Notes: generated from the letters alone by a model not told the origin. Shown: positions 42,998-57,900, numbered from the stretch's first letter. The stretch is 64,000 nt of DNA from Mantis religiosa (GCA_030765055.1 CM060958.1:2911063-2975062), one strand, 5' to 3'. Translations and numbers: made by a program.

Positions 42998-45900
42998 GTA
43001 AGTCGTATTAATGTGTTGTATTTAATTAAGGTTATGGTAATTCTTTTACGTAACACGAAATAGGTATTTACCGAAGTATCATTTGATATATGAATATTTT
43101 GAAAGAATTAGATAATCTACGTCGAAATGGTTCTTGTTAGTGTTTTAAAGCTGCTTATTCAATTAAATAATCAATGCGTAGTAGAATGAACCATCGCTTT
43201 TATATCCACAACATAAATATCTAAATGCTTTAATTGTAACATAGTGCCTTGTTTAAAGTACAATTATACTTTATAGGCTTTTAAACTAAACCTTATATTG
43301 ATATGGGTATGACCGTGAATATCCGATTTAAATATTTCGAAGTGAAATACCACTTTTTATGTCACAGTTACAGCTTCTGTGATTAAATTTCGGAAGTACT
43401 TCTCTATTGTGTGGGAGATGCAGGGAGTGAAATTAACTCTTAAGTTCTGTTTCAGGAACGAACTGGTAATAATTCTTTTGATCATGACGCATTGACACTT
43501 AAATATAAATTAGACAATGAGTTTGAGTTGGTGTTTGTTGTGGCATATCAGAAGATCTTGCAGCTCTCGTATGTCGACAAGTTCCTCAACGACATTCACT
43601 TGGAGTTTAGAGACAAGTACAAGACGGATTTGCAGCAAGGCCTACATTTTCAAGTAAGTTTTCAATCTTAAGAAGTCATAGTGAACATAGATCAGTGATT
43701 TGGAACACTCGTGAAGTAACATGCATTTATAATATTTCATGCAATTCAACTTGGGTATACAATGGGAGTTGAATATTGACACCATATCTAATGTGGAAAA
43801 CATGAAATGTGGTACTAAGTTTTGGAATACTAAATGACTAAACGCTATTTTTTCATTTGAGCAGAAATGTTTATTTTTCCTGTAACATGTATGTGAACAT
43901 AGATGAAATAATGATTGGTTAAAATTAGTTTGTGTTTAAGTTCATGCCAGGTAATGTTGCTGCAGAAAGGTCCAAAGCACATAATATCAGGCAGGCAAAG
44001 GTATTGTGACAAAATAACATCTGGTTGTGCTAAACTCACTTTTAAGGTGTTAGCACAGTGCTAACTTATATTAATATGGTGCTTAAAGATTTTGGTAGCA
44101 CTAATGTTTTCTTAAACCTCTGTTGCATGGTTACTGCTGTATAACTTATCAAGCTCACTGACCGACCGAGCGAGTGGGATGGCTCAGGCGGTTTCATATG
44201 TGGCCTGCATTCTGGAGGTCCAGGTTTCATTCCCATGACCATCCTATCTGACCCATGAGTTTTTTCGGAGGTTTTCCTGCGTCTGCTGGGTAGATTAATT
44301 ACATCCCTCCATTTCATCTGCATTATCATTTCATATCATCTCTGATCTGCTAGTCTCTTTCTTCTGAAGAAAGGATTCTGTAATGTTGACTTTTGGCATG
44401 CAGGTTACATGGTTTTTGAAGTGTAATCTCCTTCAGATGGGTATTGAGCAGATGTCCTATGTATTGGCGGTAAGCCCAAAGTCCTAGGTCTTGATTTATT
44501 AGCTTAGAGATACTCATTCTTGATATTTGAAGCTGCTGTGCCATTATTTTTTGTTTCTTAATTGATTTGTTATATGTTCCCAAACCTTCTTGATTGCATC
44601 TGGGGTTTGAACGGAGTGCAGCTGGCCAGATCTTCCTTTATAAATCTTTTAATGGTCCGGTAAACAAATCTGGGTGAGATTCCAAGTGGTTTTAACAAAT
44701 TGAAAGTTGCCTTTGAAGTGTTCTTGCACTTGACAGAAACCATTCCGTGATGAGATTGAGAGCAATACTGAAAGGCAAATGGGTAAGCATTTTAAGGAAG
44801 GATGCAGACACAACATCAAATGTCTGAACTGCTGTGCAGTTGATTCAGGGAAATGTTAATAATAGAACTTATGATAAGAATAGGTAGATGGAGTCAACAT
44901 CTCCTGGTTTCTGTCCAGTCGCTCTAACCCATTGAGCTACCATGGCCAACGTGCCGTCATGACATTAAATTCTCCCGACCAAGGCATTGAATTTTTCATG
45001 TTTAACCAGGAGATCTGTGGTTCAAATCCTGGCCATGGCATTGAATTTTTCATGTTGACTCTATCAAAACCTTAGCCTATATATGACTAGTGTGAAGAAA
45101 TGATTAATTTCCATCAATTAACTAAAATAATGGGTAGTTTGACAACATCCTTACAACTTTCACTAAACACATCTATAAAAATGAGGTACTGCTCTCATGC
45201 TCTGGAACCATGGAATGGATAATTCAGATTGTTTTTTTTTTTTCCTTCTGTTTATTGCATAGGGCTTTGAAGACTTTAGAACCAATTTTGACAGCATACT
45301 GGCTGTGGCAGAACAATGGGGTAAACAACAAGCACGCATTCCAAAACAAATGAGGACATTTGAGGAGTCACAAAAGTCAAAGAAAACAGTTGCCTCCATG
45401 ATAGAGCGTAAGGGCGAGGAGAAGGAGAATAAGAAGAACAATCGTAAGTACAAGTATTGACAAACAAAAACAGAACATTATACCACACATGCTATGATGT
45501 GATGTACATATTTTGTAAGTAATATACAGACTTGCGTATCATAAAACTGTTACCAAAGTGTTACTAGTAAATCCTTTTATGGAAGTGTTGAAAACAGTGT
45601 TGTTGTATAAATTAAGTTAATTAGGAGTCGATTAATAACACAAAACAACACTCACTTTTAAATTTTCCCGGAACCGGTTTCTGAGGTCTTCCCTCTATCT
45701 TCAGCCGGACATCGACATCGTCGATGTCCGGCTGAAGATAGAGGGAAGACCTCAGAAACCGGTTCCGGGAAAATTTAAAAGTGAGTGTTGTTTTGTGTTA
45801 TTAATCGACTCCTAATTAACTTAATGTTACTAGTAATTTTAGATTTTTGGATGAATAACGGAATACTCTAAGGAGAGAAAAAAAACTTACCTGTTATATG

Positions 45901-48900
45901 GACTCGCATCACGTTCTGTATTATTCTATATTATGGGGGATTTTGTGAGAGTGATACTCTTATTTCATTTCTATGAAACAATAATTAATGCAGATTGACT
46001 TGTTTTATTGTTTTCATTCAGTCAGAAGTTCCCTTGAAAGCAAACACTCAAATGTTGCATGTTATGCGCTGGCTTGTACATAACACTAATGCTGCTTTTT
46101 GCTGCTACTAATGGCTTTATTATTGCAGGTAAAGGGAAGAAAAAGGTGGATGACATTGTAATTGGTGATGGGATCACAGCTAAGAATAGTAAGTACAATC
46201 AAAGACCCAGCAACAGTTTAGCACACTGAAAATTGTTATAAAGTTAAACAAGCAAAATTCTTAGTTATCTGTTTATCTTGTTTAACATTGCTCAAACAGT
46301 GACAGTATTTTCATCAGTAACAATGGTTACTGGATGTCCTTTATAAAATTTATCACCAAGAAAATCCAATCTCTTTTAAATTAGTGTACCAATAATAAAT
46401 GGTTGCCTTAGATGGAGCTGCTTTGCCAAATGTATTTTGTAAGTTAATCTTTGTATTGTTTAGGACTTAATGATGATTTAAAATAAATAATAATAAAAAA
46501 AGCAAGCCTAGAAATGTTCTCCAGTCAAATTAATTGTTGGGTGAACACCAAACTTTAAATGATAATATTAAGTCACACAGCCTACATATTTGCAAAACAT
46601 TAGAAAGTAGCTGCCTAGAAACATGGCCTTCTGGAAATAATCAGTGTTACTCTTGGTTATGTTAATGCAATGCTCTCCCGCAGCACTCTAATGGTGCAAT
46701 TCCAAAATAACACCCCAGCTTTGTGCTAACATAACACCAGTTGCAACTGTCCATGCCTGGGAACAGTGGTAATGTGACAAGGGCCATAGAACCTTGTCTT
46801 GAAGTTCAGTGAGTTTCCCATATGGCATAGTTTACTCACCCTCTGGGCTATTTATAAACCTGGATTACTGTTCAGGTGATAAACTACTTCTGAAGCTCAC
46901 CTGTGTATTGCAACTCGCATTAATGTAATTTTTTACTCTTAAAATTATATAGGTATTTATAAATGTTCTTTGTTCATTTTCTGAATTACTTAATGTGGTA
47001 TGACTGAGACAAACAGCAATGTTTATGTGAGGACCCATTCTAAACCTTCCAGACAGTAGATAACATTAGTACATTATGAACACTACTATTGTATACTTAG
47101 AGAAGTTTCTGAGTACTGTTGATTAACAAGATGCTCAATCAATCTGCAAATACATATCCAGAAGCCATCATATATGTTTGTTTTGTGAACAACCCAACTT
47201 TCATACAGCTTAGAGATGTCATGAATGAATACGAGGATGATCTGAAAAGTTTCCGACCTAATAAAGATACAAGGAATTTTTACAGAAATTTTTATTTTTA
47301 TTTTTCAACATAGTCTCCTTGTAACTCTACACACTTCTCCCAGCGATGCTCCTATCTCTGTAACCCGTCCAAATAGTACTCAACATTTTTCTCCGCAAAA
47401 TAATTGTTGATGAAGGTGATTGCCTCTTCATTTGATGAAAATCTCTGTCCGAGTGCAATTTTCACATGAGGGAACAAAAAGAGGTCACTTGGGGCTCGAT
47501 CTGGTGAGTCAAGCAGTTCAAACCGTAATTCGTGGATTTTCGCTGTTGCAGCCGCTGAGATGTGAGATGGTGTATTGTCTTGGTAAAACAGGAGTTTCTT
47601 TTCCTGCAAATGTGGCCATTTTTCCACAAGTTCTTCTTCAGCTTGTCAAGTAATGATGCGTACTATGGTCCTGTAATGGTTTTTCCTTTTTGAAGATAAT
47701 CAATTAAGATAACTCCATACTATCCCAAAAAACAGTTGCCATCACTTTCCCAGCCAAAAAAAGTTTTTGCTTTTTTTAGAGCTAGTTCCCCCTTTGCAGT
47801 CCACTGTTTGGATTGTATTTTTATTTCAGGCATATAATGGTGTATCCAAATTTCATCTGTAGTAATTAATCGGCGCCAAAACTCGGATTTATTGCACCTA
47901 AACTGCACCAGCAGAGCGTTGAAAATGTTCATTCAAACACGTTTTTGTTTAACGTGAGCAAACGCAGCACCCAATGTGCGGATAGTTTTCTCATGTCTAA
48001 ATGTTGATTTAATATGTGACAAACACCTTTTCATGTTCATAGCCTCTGCTATCTCACTTTAATTCGGCGGTCGTCTAGCACCATTTGGTGAACTTTGGCA
48101 ATGTTTTCGTCAGTAGTTGCAGTTTTTGGACGTCCCGAAAGTTCGTCTCCCAAGCTCTTATGGTCACGTTTAAATTCAGCTGCCCAAAATTTCACTGTTG
48201 CAAATGATGGTGCAGAGTTCCCATACACAGAATCAAACTCATCTTTGATTTGCGTAGGCGTATTGCCTTTCAAAAACAAATATTTAATGACAGCTCAATA
48301 CTCAATTTTGTCCATCTTCATAAAAACACTCGCATCAATTGATTCAAACAACTGTTACATAACAACTGAGTGTCCAAAATGGTTTCTGAGGTCAGAAACT
48401 TCAGACCACCCTCGTATTTTGTAATGTTTGCATTGTACATAGTAGGTGTTGCATTCCACCCTAAGATTTGATACTGAGATTTCTAGAAATACACATGTAA
48501 GATAGTCCTTGAGAATTAAATTATAAGCTGTTAATTTAACTAAACACAGATCAATTGGTATTGCAGCTGAAAGGGTTTGTTATTGTATTTGAAGTGAGAA
48601 ATACCAGTGAGGTGCTACAAGTAGCCAATGGAGAACTGGATGAGGATATGCTACAACAGAACAGGCTGCGTCTTGCGCAGAGGTTGGCAGCAGCACAGAC
48701 CAAGAAAAGTCCAAAACCTAAGTAAGTCTATGTTAACATTTTCTTTTGTCTAACATCAAGCCTGAAGCACAACGATTTCATTAACTGCTGAGCTTAGACT
48801 CATGCATACACACTCAAAGTTTTACAAATTTTTTAATTGGTATACTCATATTATTGATGCATTTTGTTCATGAAATACGAACAAGTTGAGTTAGTAGTTG

Positions 48901-51900
48901 CCAACTACATGATGATTGTGAAGTAAGGTGAACTCTTTTGTTAAGTAATTATGTGCTAATCCTCAAAAGCAAAGCAAACACAAGGACAAGAGAGAACTTT
49001 GTTTGTGCAGCAGTATGACATTGACTGGAAACTTGAAATTTATGTTTCAGGAAGAGTCCTAAACCACCAAAGGAAGGCAAGAAGCCAAGAGTGTGGGAGT
49101 TAGAAGGCAGTACTAAAGATATGGCGAACCTGGAACGGACCAAGGACAAACCATCAGATGTTGATAGAATTGAGCTAACGCCAGACACCAAAGTAAGGGG
49201 CCATTACCACCAAGACACATGATATAGTTATGAATACTGTTTTTGTTATTGACTACTGTGGCACTAGGCCAACAACCAATCAAGAGCCCTGTGGTGTTGT
49301 CATATTGCATTCCTTGTAAGTGGGATGTGAATCAATCTCTAATGATACTATTTGCACTAAGACAAATTCAAATTTTGTAAAAAGTGATCTATGAGGAAGG
49401 TAGGAAGTAATGTATTAAATATAACCGTAGAAATGCCATATTTGTCGGACCCAAATGACCTCGTTGTCGACGGGCCCTAAAACACCACTAATCCAATCTA
49501 AGCCATATTTATATCTCTCATAGTTTTCCTAATACAAATAAAGTACCAGTATATTATAACAGTGCAGCACTATGTAAGTACTGTAATGATCGTATCGGTT
49601 GGCATATATGCATGTATGTATATTTGTAATTATTGGAAACTTAAATGTAACATTTGATATAATGTGATAAAGGAATTACTTTAAATAATCCAAGATGTTT
49701 GTTAAATTTGAGTGAGAACAAATAATACACTTGCTGCTGGCTGTAGAATGCTGCATTGGCAGAATGTGAGTTGACACAGTATGTTTCTTTATGAATGGTT
49801 CGTAATCTCTATTTACTCTAGAGAGTTCAAAGCAGCATTTTTCAGTTCTTGTTTAAAAACCAGGGAAAAGTGTATCATTGGATCAACTTGCTATTGAAAC
49901 GAGACACCTTCCCCCTTACCACTGTTAGTGCAATTCAGTCGAGTTAATGTGGGCTCAGATTAAGTTGCAAACAGAAACAGTACTTTTAAACTGACTGATG
50001 TTGAACAACTTATTCACAAAGAAATTGACAAGGTAACACAAGACTGGTAAAACTGTGTGAGACAAGACAACTTTTGGAGAGAAATAGTGCATGACAAGAT
50101 TTTGGAGTCTGTCTTCATAAATTTGCAATACTTGGACACTTAGACAGTAACAATGACAATGACCTACTTGGCGTAAGTGACATTCATAGCTATATGTATG
50201 CGCCACTGGCAGTTCCGTTGGATTAGAAAAATAGGCAGTTCATAAACTATAATTATAATTTTAGCTTTTAAAATATGTGCATAATATGCAAATATTCATC
50301 TTGCAATTAAGATTTCATCAACTGTATTATTGTTATAAAATTTTGGATTCCCTTAAGTTTAGCGCCAAGGAGACTGTATTGCCTAGGATAGTGATAGTGA
50401 GAGAGAGGGAAATATGAAAAGAGTGAGAGTAACAAGGTGGCAATGCTGAGCACACTAACACATTTAAATCGTCATGGTCTAGAACTCTTTCCATTTGAAA
50501 AATGTAACAAATAAAATATAAAATATAATTATTAGAGAAAGTCATGTGAGTGCTGTACATCAGAATGTTTATTTAAAGTTTACATTTTGTTTATGCTCAG
50601 TTTTAATTGTGAATGGTGCATGGTGATGTATGTTGCTTGCAGATGATTGGCTCCATGAAGGGAAGCATTCGTGATCTTGAAGTGGACAGTGCTTCGGAAG
50701 ATGAGAATGAAGAAGAAGAAGAAGAAGAGATGGATGTTCCCAAAACAACAGCACAGAGAAACACAACGTCTTCTAAGTCATCATCTGGTGGAGGTGTCTT
50801 CTCCATGTTCAGGTACATATTCATTCCCCATCCCAAACAGAAACAAAAGGTCATTTTAATGCCAAACTTGGTGTATCAAGTTCAGCATTTTTCAAATAAG
50901 CAGCACAGGTACCTCACCCCAAACTACTCTTTGTGTGGAACATTTTTCATTATTACTAGTTTTTTAACTAATGACTGATCAAAATATCATATATTTGAGA
51001 TATTTCCATGGAAACTAAAATACTAAAATCACTGTAAAACGAGTATTTATCACACTAAACATAATTTTTTTTTTTTAAACAAGATTTTACTGTAAAACAA
51101 ATTTGACAATCAGTTGGCAGTCTTTCAGAATTTAGTGTATGATCCTTATTTTCCCATATACATTAAATCTATGGATCCATTTAAATGCATTAATAATAAT
51201 TTAACCTCTGGATTTATTTCATAATTGAATGATCAAAATGTTTACATTTGATATTACTATGGTTTTTTTTACACTGGTTTCCAAATGACATTTGGTCTTT
51301 GGAATGTGAACCTTGTCATTAATTTTACCAGTTTTTATTAGAGAGAGCTTTGTATCCATTTGATGTCACATCTGCTTCCCAACAGTGAAGAGTCTAATGT
51401 GCATGATATGGGTCTGATTTGCATACTCAGGAAAGAGGACCAAGTGTTTTTCTCATTGTGCATTATTGTGAACCAGTGTTCATGTAATATATGACTTACA
51501 GGGGACTTGTGGGCAGCAAGAACCTGACACGTGATGGAATGCAGCCAGTCCTTGAGAAGCTGAAGGACCACCTCATTACAAAGAACGTAGCAGCTGATAT
51601 AGCTCACAAGTTGTGTGATTCTGTGGCCACCCAACTGGAAGGCAAGGTCAGTAGTTCCAATTACAGGTTAACCTCATTTTCACAGATATACACTAAACTT
51701 TATCCACTAATATTTAGCTCATTATTTAAGTTAGGTTATGGTTTCCTTGCAGCACAGAGTAGTTGGGTTAGATGAGGCAACTTTCTTGACGACAGTTTGA
51801 TATTAGTTAAATTTAAATCTGGTCAAATATCCATTTTTGACGAGCACTCAGGATGCCCTGCAGATGTGGTTACTGAGGAAGTAATCGAAAAAGTCCATAG

Positions 51901-54900
51901 TATGATTTCACTGACCATTGAATGAAAGTTCGCAAAATGGCAGAGGCCATAGGTGTATCAACAGGAATAGCAATGCATATTTTGCATAATAAGTTGGAGA
52001 TGAGGACACTGTCAAACCGATTAGTGCACCATTTGCTCAAGAACAAACAGTTGCAGTTTTCAACTTTGAAGCTGTGTTTGGCAAAATCCGAAGGACTTTT
52101 TGCACTGAATTGTTACTACCAGTGAGACCTGCATTCATCATTATGCTCCAGAAACCAAGCAACAATAAAAACAATGAGTTGCTTTTGGAGAATCTGCTCC
52201 AAAGAAGGCAAAGACAGTCTCATTGACCTGAAAAGTGATGGCGATGATTTTTTGGGATGCAAAGGGCATGATACTCATTGACTTCTTGGAAAAAGAAAAA
52301 ACAATTACTGGGGCATACTACAATAAGTTATTGGACAAGAAGTTGAAGGAGACATGACCTCATATGGTGAAGAAAGTTCTGATTCCCCACAATAACCCCA
52401 GCAAATTCATCTGGAGTTGTCATCACCAAACTGCATGAATTACTGCCACACCCCCATATTCTCCTGTCCCAAAACATGAAGAAATGACTACAGGAACAAA
52501 ATTTAGATCAAATGAGATCATGAAGACAGAGTCATATTTTGCAAGGCTTGATAATTCTTATTTTTTGGAGGAGTTTAAAAAAAATGGCAGGGGCATTGGG
52601 AGAAATGTGTATTTTTAAAAGGGGACTATGTTGAGAAATAAGTAATTTTGTTTGAAAAAACTGGCATCATTAAGACTGGTACTTATTGAACCGTTTCCTA
52701 CATGAGAATTGAAAAGAGCACAGAGCCTGTTACACCTTGACCTGTAGGATCTTTTGTGTAATCCATATTTCCTATGTTGTAGGTATTCAAGTTTCTTGTT
52801 AGCTCCAGTTGGGGCACACAAAGGTATCTTGTCCTTCCTAGGATACTACAATCTAATAGTAAATTGTAAATGTATAGCTACTGGATGAGAAGTTTGAACA
52901 AGTATTGTTAGCACAACAGTTGCTGCAGGCACATTTGATTCCAGACAGAAGTAATGTTTTGCCCAGGTGCCTGTGAAAGGTATATCAGGTTCAAACCTAG
53001 CCCAAACTGATGCTTTTTAAATGACAGACCTATGTCAGTAGATTTACTGACATGTAAAAGAACTCCTGCAGTGCTGATATCTTGACAATTGACATTAACA
53101 AACAAAATACTCACCTATTTGTGAAAGGGATATGAAAGCTGATTTAGGAATTAGAGCAAGAGTGGTTATATAGTAAAATATTTTAGCATAAATAGGTTAA
53201 ATGTTTTATTACACAAGCTGTAAACATTTGTAAAAAAATATTTTGAGTCCTTTCACATATAAAATTGCTATTAGAGTATCATAGCTTCTGTAAAACACAG
53301 TGGACTGATTAAGTTAATTGGGAGTCGATTAATAACACAAAACAACACTCACTTTTAAATTTTCCCGGAACCGGTTTCTGAGGCCTTCCCTCTATCTTCA
53401 GCCGGACATCGACTAGTTCTCATTGGTGTAGCTGGCAATATTTTGTCTTCGGTCTCCTCTGGTGGCGGTTCGAGGAACTTGCTGAACAAATCTTTCTGGG
53501 GGATGTCGAAATTGAATACTTTGTTCCTATTTTTTTAAATAAAGATTTGTTCCCATGTGGACAGTTCTTCTTTTCCTGTTGTATGTTTTAGTAATTTTGG
53601 TTCTGGATTTATGTTGTGGTTTTTTTCCCAAAAATGCGTGGCAACTGCTGATTTTTCTAATTGTTTGTATTTTATGTTCCTAAAGTGTTCCTTTGCTCTT
53701 GTTTCTAAATTTCTTTTGGTTTTTCCAATATAAATTTGACTACAGTCACAGCATTCAATTTGATATATACCAGATTTTTTGTTAGATGGAATGGCATCTT
53801 TGATGTTTGAGCAAATTAGGTTTTTTAAGGAGTAGTGGTTCACTGGAGCTAGTTGAATGTTTTGTTTTTTGAAGACTTTTTTGAATTTATCAAAGGCCCA
53901 TGGATGGTAAGTGAATTTTTTGAAGATCATTTTAGTTTCTGTAGCTGAGAGGGTTGTGGTTTCCTTTAGTAGTTTCTTCTTTTTTGCTAAGTTCACTTTT
54001 TTGTCTACTAGTGATTTGGGAAAGTCATTTTTCTGTGCTATTTCAATAATTTTGTTGTATTCTATTTTGTATTCTTCTGCTGTGAGAGGGATGTTGACCA
54101 GTCTGTGTGCTAAACTATTAAAGATTGCCTGTTTGTGGGATCTTGGATTGTAGCCATTAGCTTTTATGTAGTTGTCTGTCTGTGTTGGTTTTCTGTAAAT
54201 GCCAAAGTTTATTCTATTTTTATTTCTGATTATTTTTAGATCTAAAAATGGTAAATACTCGTCTTTTTCAACTTCTACAGTGAACTTGATGCTTTTTTCT
54301 TGAATATTTAAAAGTTTTAGTGCATCACTGATGTGTTTTTTTGGCACTATGGCAAATATGTCATCTACATATCTTTGCCAGAGTTTGAACATCCATGGGA
54401 AACCTTTAGTGATCCTTATTTCTAGTGCACTCATGTACAGATCGGCCAGGAAGGGTGATAAGGGGTTGCCCATTGCTAAACCAGAAGTTTGATGGAAATA
54501 TTTTGTTTGAAACTGGAAGAAATTCTGTTCTATGCATAATTTGGTAAGTTCGATGTAATCTGAAATTTCAAGTGATGACATTCCAAGTGATTTGAGCCAT
54601 TTTTCTATCAATGTTGGGAGTTGTTTAACTGGTATGCTGGGAAACAGTGATTTAACGTCAAATGAGACTAGTGTGTCTTCTTCATTTAGTTCAGTATCCT
54701 TAATGTGTTCTATAAGTTCATAGGTGTTTTTGATGCTTAGGCTATCGAATTTTGGAAATGAGTTGAATTTGTTTGTTAGCCATTTTGCAAGTTTGTATGT
54801 TGGTGAATTTATACTGCTAACTATAGGTCTCATTGTTATGGATGGTTTGTGTATTTTGGGTAAGCCATAAAGTCTAGGTAAGGTTGGGTTATCTGGTTTA

Positions 54901-57900
54901 ACTGCATATTTGTTTGATATTATACTTGATTTTGCTATTGTTTTTTCAAATGATTTTATGCAAGCTGTTAATGGATTTTTGTTAATGGTTTCATATTCAC
55001 TGTTAGTTAGCATTTCTTCCATTTTTTCAAGGTAATCAGATTTATCCATTATGACTATTTTGTTACCTTTGTCTGCCTTGATAGAGGGAAGGCCTCAGAA
55101 ACCGGTTCCGGGAAAATTTAAAAGTGAGTGTTGTTTTGTGTTATTAATCGACTCCCAATTAACTTAATTTATACAACAACACTGTTTTCAACACTTCCAT
55201 GAAAGGATTTACAGTGGACTGAGTTGTACTCTGTTCGGTAGGTGCTAGGGACATTTGACAGTGTTGCCAGCACTGTAAAATCAACTCTGACCGAGGCTCT
55301 GGTGCAGATCCTGTCTCCAACACGACGTGTTGACATCCTGCGAGATGCTATGGAAGCCAAGAAACAGGGACGACCTTACGTCATGGCATTTTGTGGCGTG
55401 AATGGTGTTGGCAAGTCTACCAACTTAGCCAAGGTAAGGACAAAGAATGTGCTTGTGTTTAATCAGTCAGTAATAAAGTAGAATTCTGAGCAACAAATTT
55501 GTATAAGAATTTAACTAATTTTACTCTTTCTGCTTATAGTGTCATAGGAAGTATTGTATTGCATCCTAAAGTTTTATATCGAGATTTCACCACAGGTACA
55601 CCACTGCCACAAAAAAAGGAAAACTAAATATAAAAATGAAATTGATTAATTATCAAACTAGGATAATATAATTTTGAGTTTAATTAATGCACCATATTCC
55701 ATTTATTATCAGCATTTACCTAGAATGTGGTTTGTTAAGAATTTTCCACAAGTTCCTAAGTAAACCTGTTTAAGGTAAATACTAGCAATAACTGGAGCAT
55801 TAGTTTGACTTACAGACAGTGAAACTGTAATATGAAGCAGAAATGTGTGTAATAATTTACAGAGATAAACAAATATTTAGCAAATATGAAAAATCTAGCG
55901 CAGGAAAGAAAATTAAATGAAAAGTAATGACCATTAAAAGGGGCCACGGCCCAGCATAGGGGTAGCCCAAGATGTATTTGTTGTACTATTCAATCATATA
56001 TCATAGTTTTGACTCAAAATTATATTAATTTTATGCTTCACTGTATCACAGTCTTAACACATTCGCATCATACTTAAATACCCTACTAGTTGCTGAGGAA
56101 TCAGATTTAAACATTTCATTGGTGTTGCAAGCATGATAATATTAAAATAATCATATAAAATCAACCGCTAAAGATACATGTGCAACTGTCATCTAAATCA
56201 AAACCCCTAAAACATTGTCAATATTTTAAATTTGTTATTTTGAATTTATTGAAAAAAGAATTCATTGGAAGTTAAAAAAAATTATAGTAGAAAGGGAACG
56301 AGATTAAACAAAAACAATTGAAGGTTAAAATAGTGATTGAAAAGGTGGAAGCAAAGAAAAATAATATTGTTAATTTGTTTAATGATAGTAATATTAGTTT
56401 AAATCTTTAAGAAATGTTGTGTGAATGTTAAGTTATTTAAAGAAAAAATTATATAGATTACCAAATATGCTCATGAAAAGTGTGCAGTTAAAGACAACGT
56501 AAACCAATGAGAAATTATTCAATTGACATAGCAATGGCCAATTCAATAATTTCTAACCAACCAGAGTTAAATTCATTCTACGTTTAGTCGCTGTAGAGTA
56601 AAGAAGCAAATTGTGATTGTAGTTTAACCATGTCGAGTAAAAAAGCATAATTGTGACTCTGTCAAATCATCATTGAGAAGTAAAACATTGTAAAAAGGAA
56701 TAGTGACGCTTCTGAAATATTATATTAATTTTGTGTTATGACCTATTTATGTTCACTTCTGAAAGAATTAAAATATTAAATTGTAATATTTGAAAAGAAG
56801 TTAAACAATTCTTCAATTTATTTAGTAAATTACCTTCATTATGCCCTGTCCAGTACTACGCCTGAGGTAAGACATTTTCATGTGGCGACTGTAGCTGCCA
56901 CGGGTAACAATGAGAGGACATTGTGACCCAGAACATCAGAGCCAGCCCTGAGGACAGGACACTACAGCTTCCTATCCTTGATCTTCTCGCACATGTACCT
57001 ACCAATTTCCTAAACAACTGACCTCCCCATGGGTTAAATCTGTTTTTAGACTGACAGGTACTTGTCTGGCCATTTGCACTCAACTAACAGTAAAATCTTT
57101 CATTATGTGATCGCTGCTCTCACCACCCATATCACTATGAAATACTGCTTGGGGTTCTTCAGAATTTAAAATCATTTAGTTCATTATCACTGCTATTGTA
57201 AACACTCCACATCATTATGTGCAATAGTGCACATGTGCGAATTGAGCTGATCATATGATTTAAATGCCACAAAGCATCATGCGAGTGCAGCTCATCACAT
57301 GATGCAATAAGAACGTTAAATTTGATATTTAAGCTTAGCTCTTCAAAAGATTCATAATATAGATCGTGTTAAAACATAATTTGTCAGGTATTTTCTATTC
57401 TGCTATTAACAATTTTACAGATATTCTTTGTTATTGATTTCAATTTTCAAGTACTTATACTTGTTTCAAGTGATAATTTGATATTTGTTTTTTCTCATGG
57501 TGTGCAAAAAGAGTGAAATTACATAGCAGCACACCTCTTAAAAATGTGATAGTCAGGTTAGTCCACTGTGTACTGCTATAGCATTACTCAGGCGTACGTA
57601 CAATCATACAGTCATTCCCCAGCTGCAATGTAGCCTATGGTAACTTTTGTCACTTTTTGAGTGGCAATGATCCTATACCTTAGACCACAGATGGGATCGA
57701 TCGCCATGGCCTCTCATTACAGCCGTGGCAGAGTATATTCCTGTAGCTATATGAAATGTGTAGTAAAAATTGATGGAAATTAATGTAATAGTTATTAATT
57801 TTTAGATGAGTCGTATTTATTACACATCTGCTTCACTTTCGTACCTATTTTGAGGACATGTTTCGCAAATCATCGTTTGCATCTATGGCTCTTATGCGAC

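Larger units (their letters stand above)
45571..45824 (+). mobile_element. 254-bp palindromic PLE derivative (family A) with 12-bp TSD
   Basis: Two arms of about 100 bp are inverted around cgacatcgtcg. Each arm is the 3' end of the family-A PLE seen at 53309-55210, including its hammerhead. The left arm carries 42-43 extra bases (starting atccttttatggaagtgttg) that are absent from the right. The 12-bp target duplication tgttactagtaa flanks it (45559-45570, 45825-45836). No protein is encoded. It lies in SRPRA intron 3. Confidence 0.88.
53309..55210 (-). mobile_element. Penelope-like element, family A, with inverted ends and 12-bp TSD
   Basis: The target duplication acagtggactga lies at 53297-53308 and 55211-55222. 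The element is read on the minus strand. Its 3' end is at the left. An inverted copy of that 3' end (55084-55167), plus 42-43 extra bases, forms the right end, which is the same architecture as the palindrome at 45571. The RT begins abruptly in the first RT block, directly at the inverted segment, so the N-terminal part is missing. It lies antisense in SRPRA intron 8, and its right end is only 31 bases from exon 9. Confidence 0.93.

Noticed and set aside
57850..57900. Hammerhead ribozyme in PLE family C
   Set aside because: The GAAACATGTC part is present, but the CTGANGA core reads ACGATGA and only five bases remain for stem II. It is probably a decayed relic at the homologous place.
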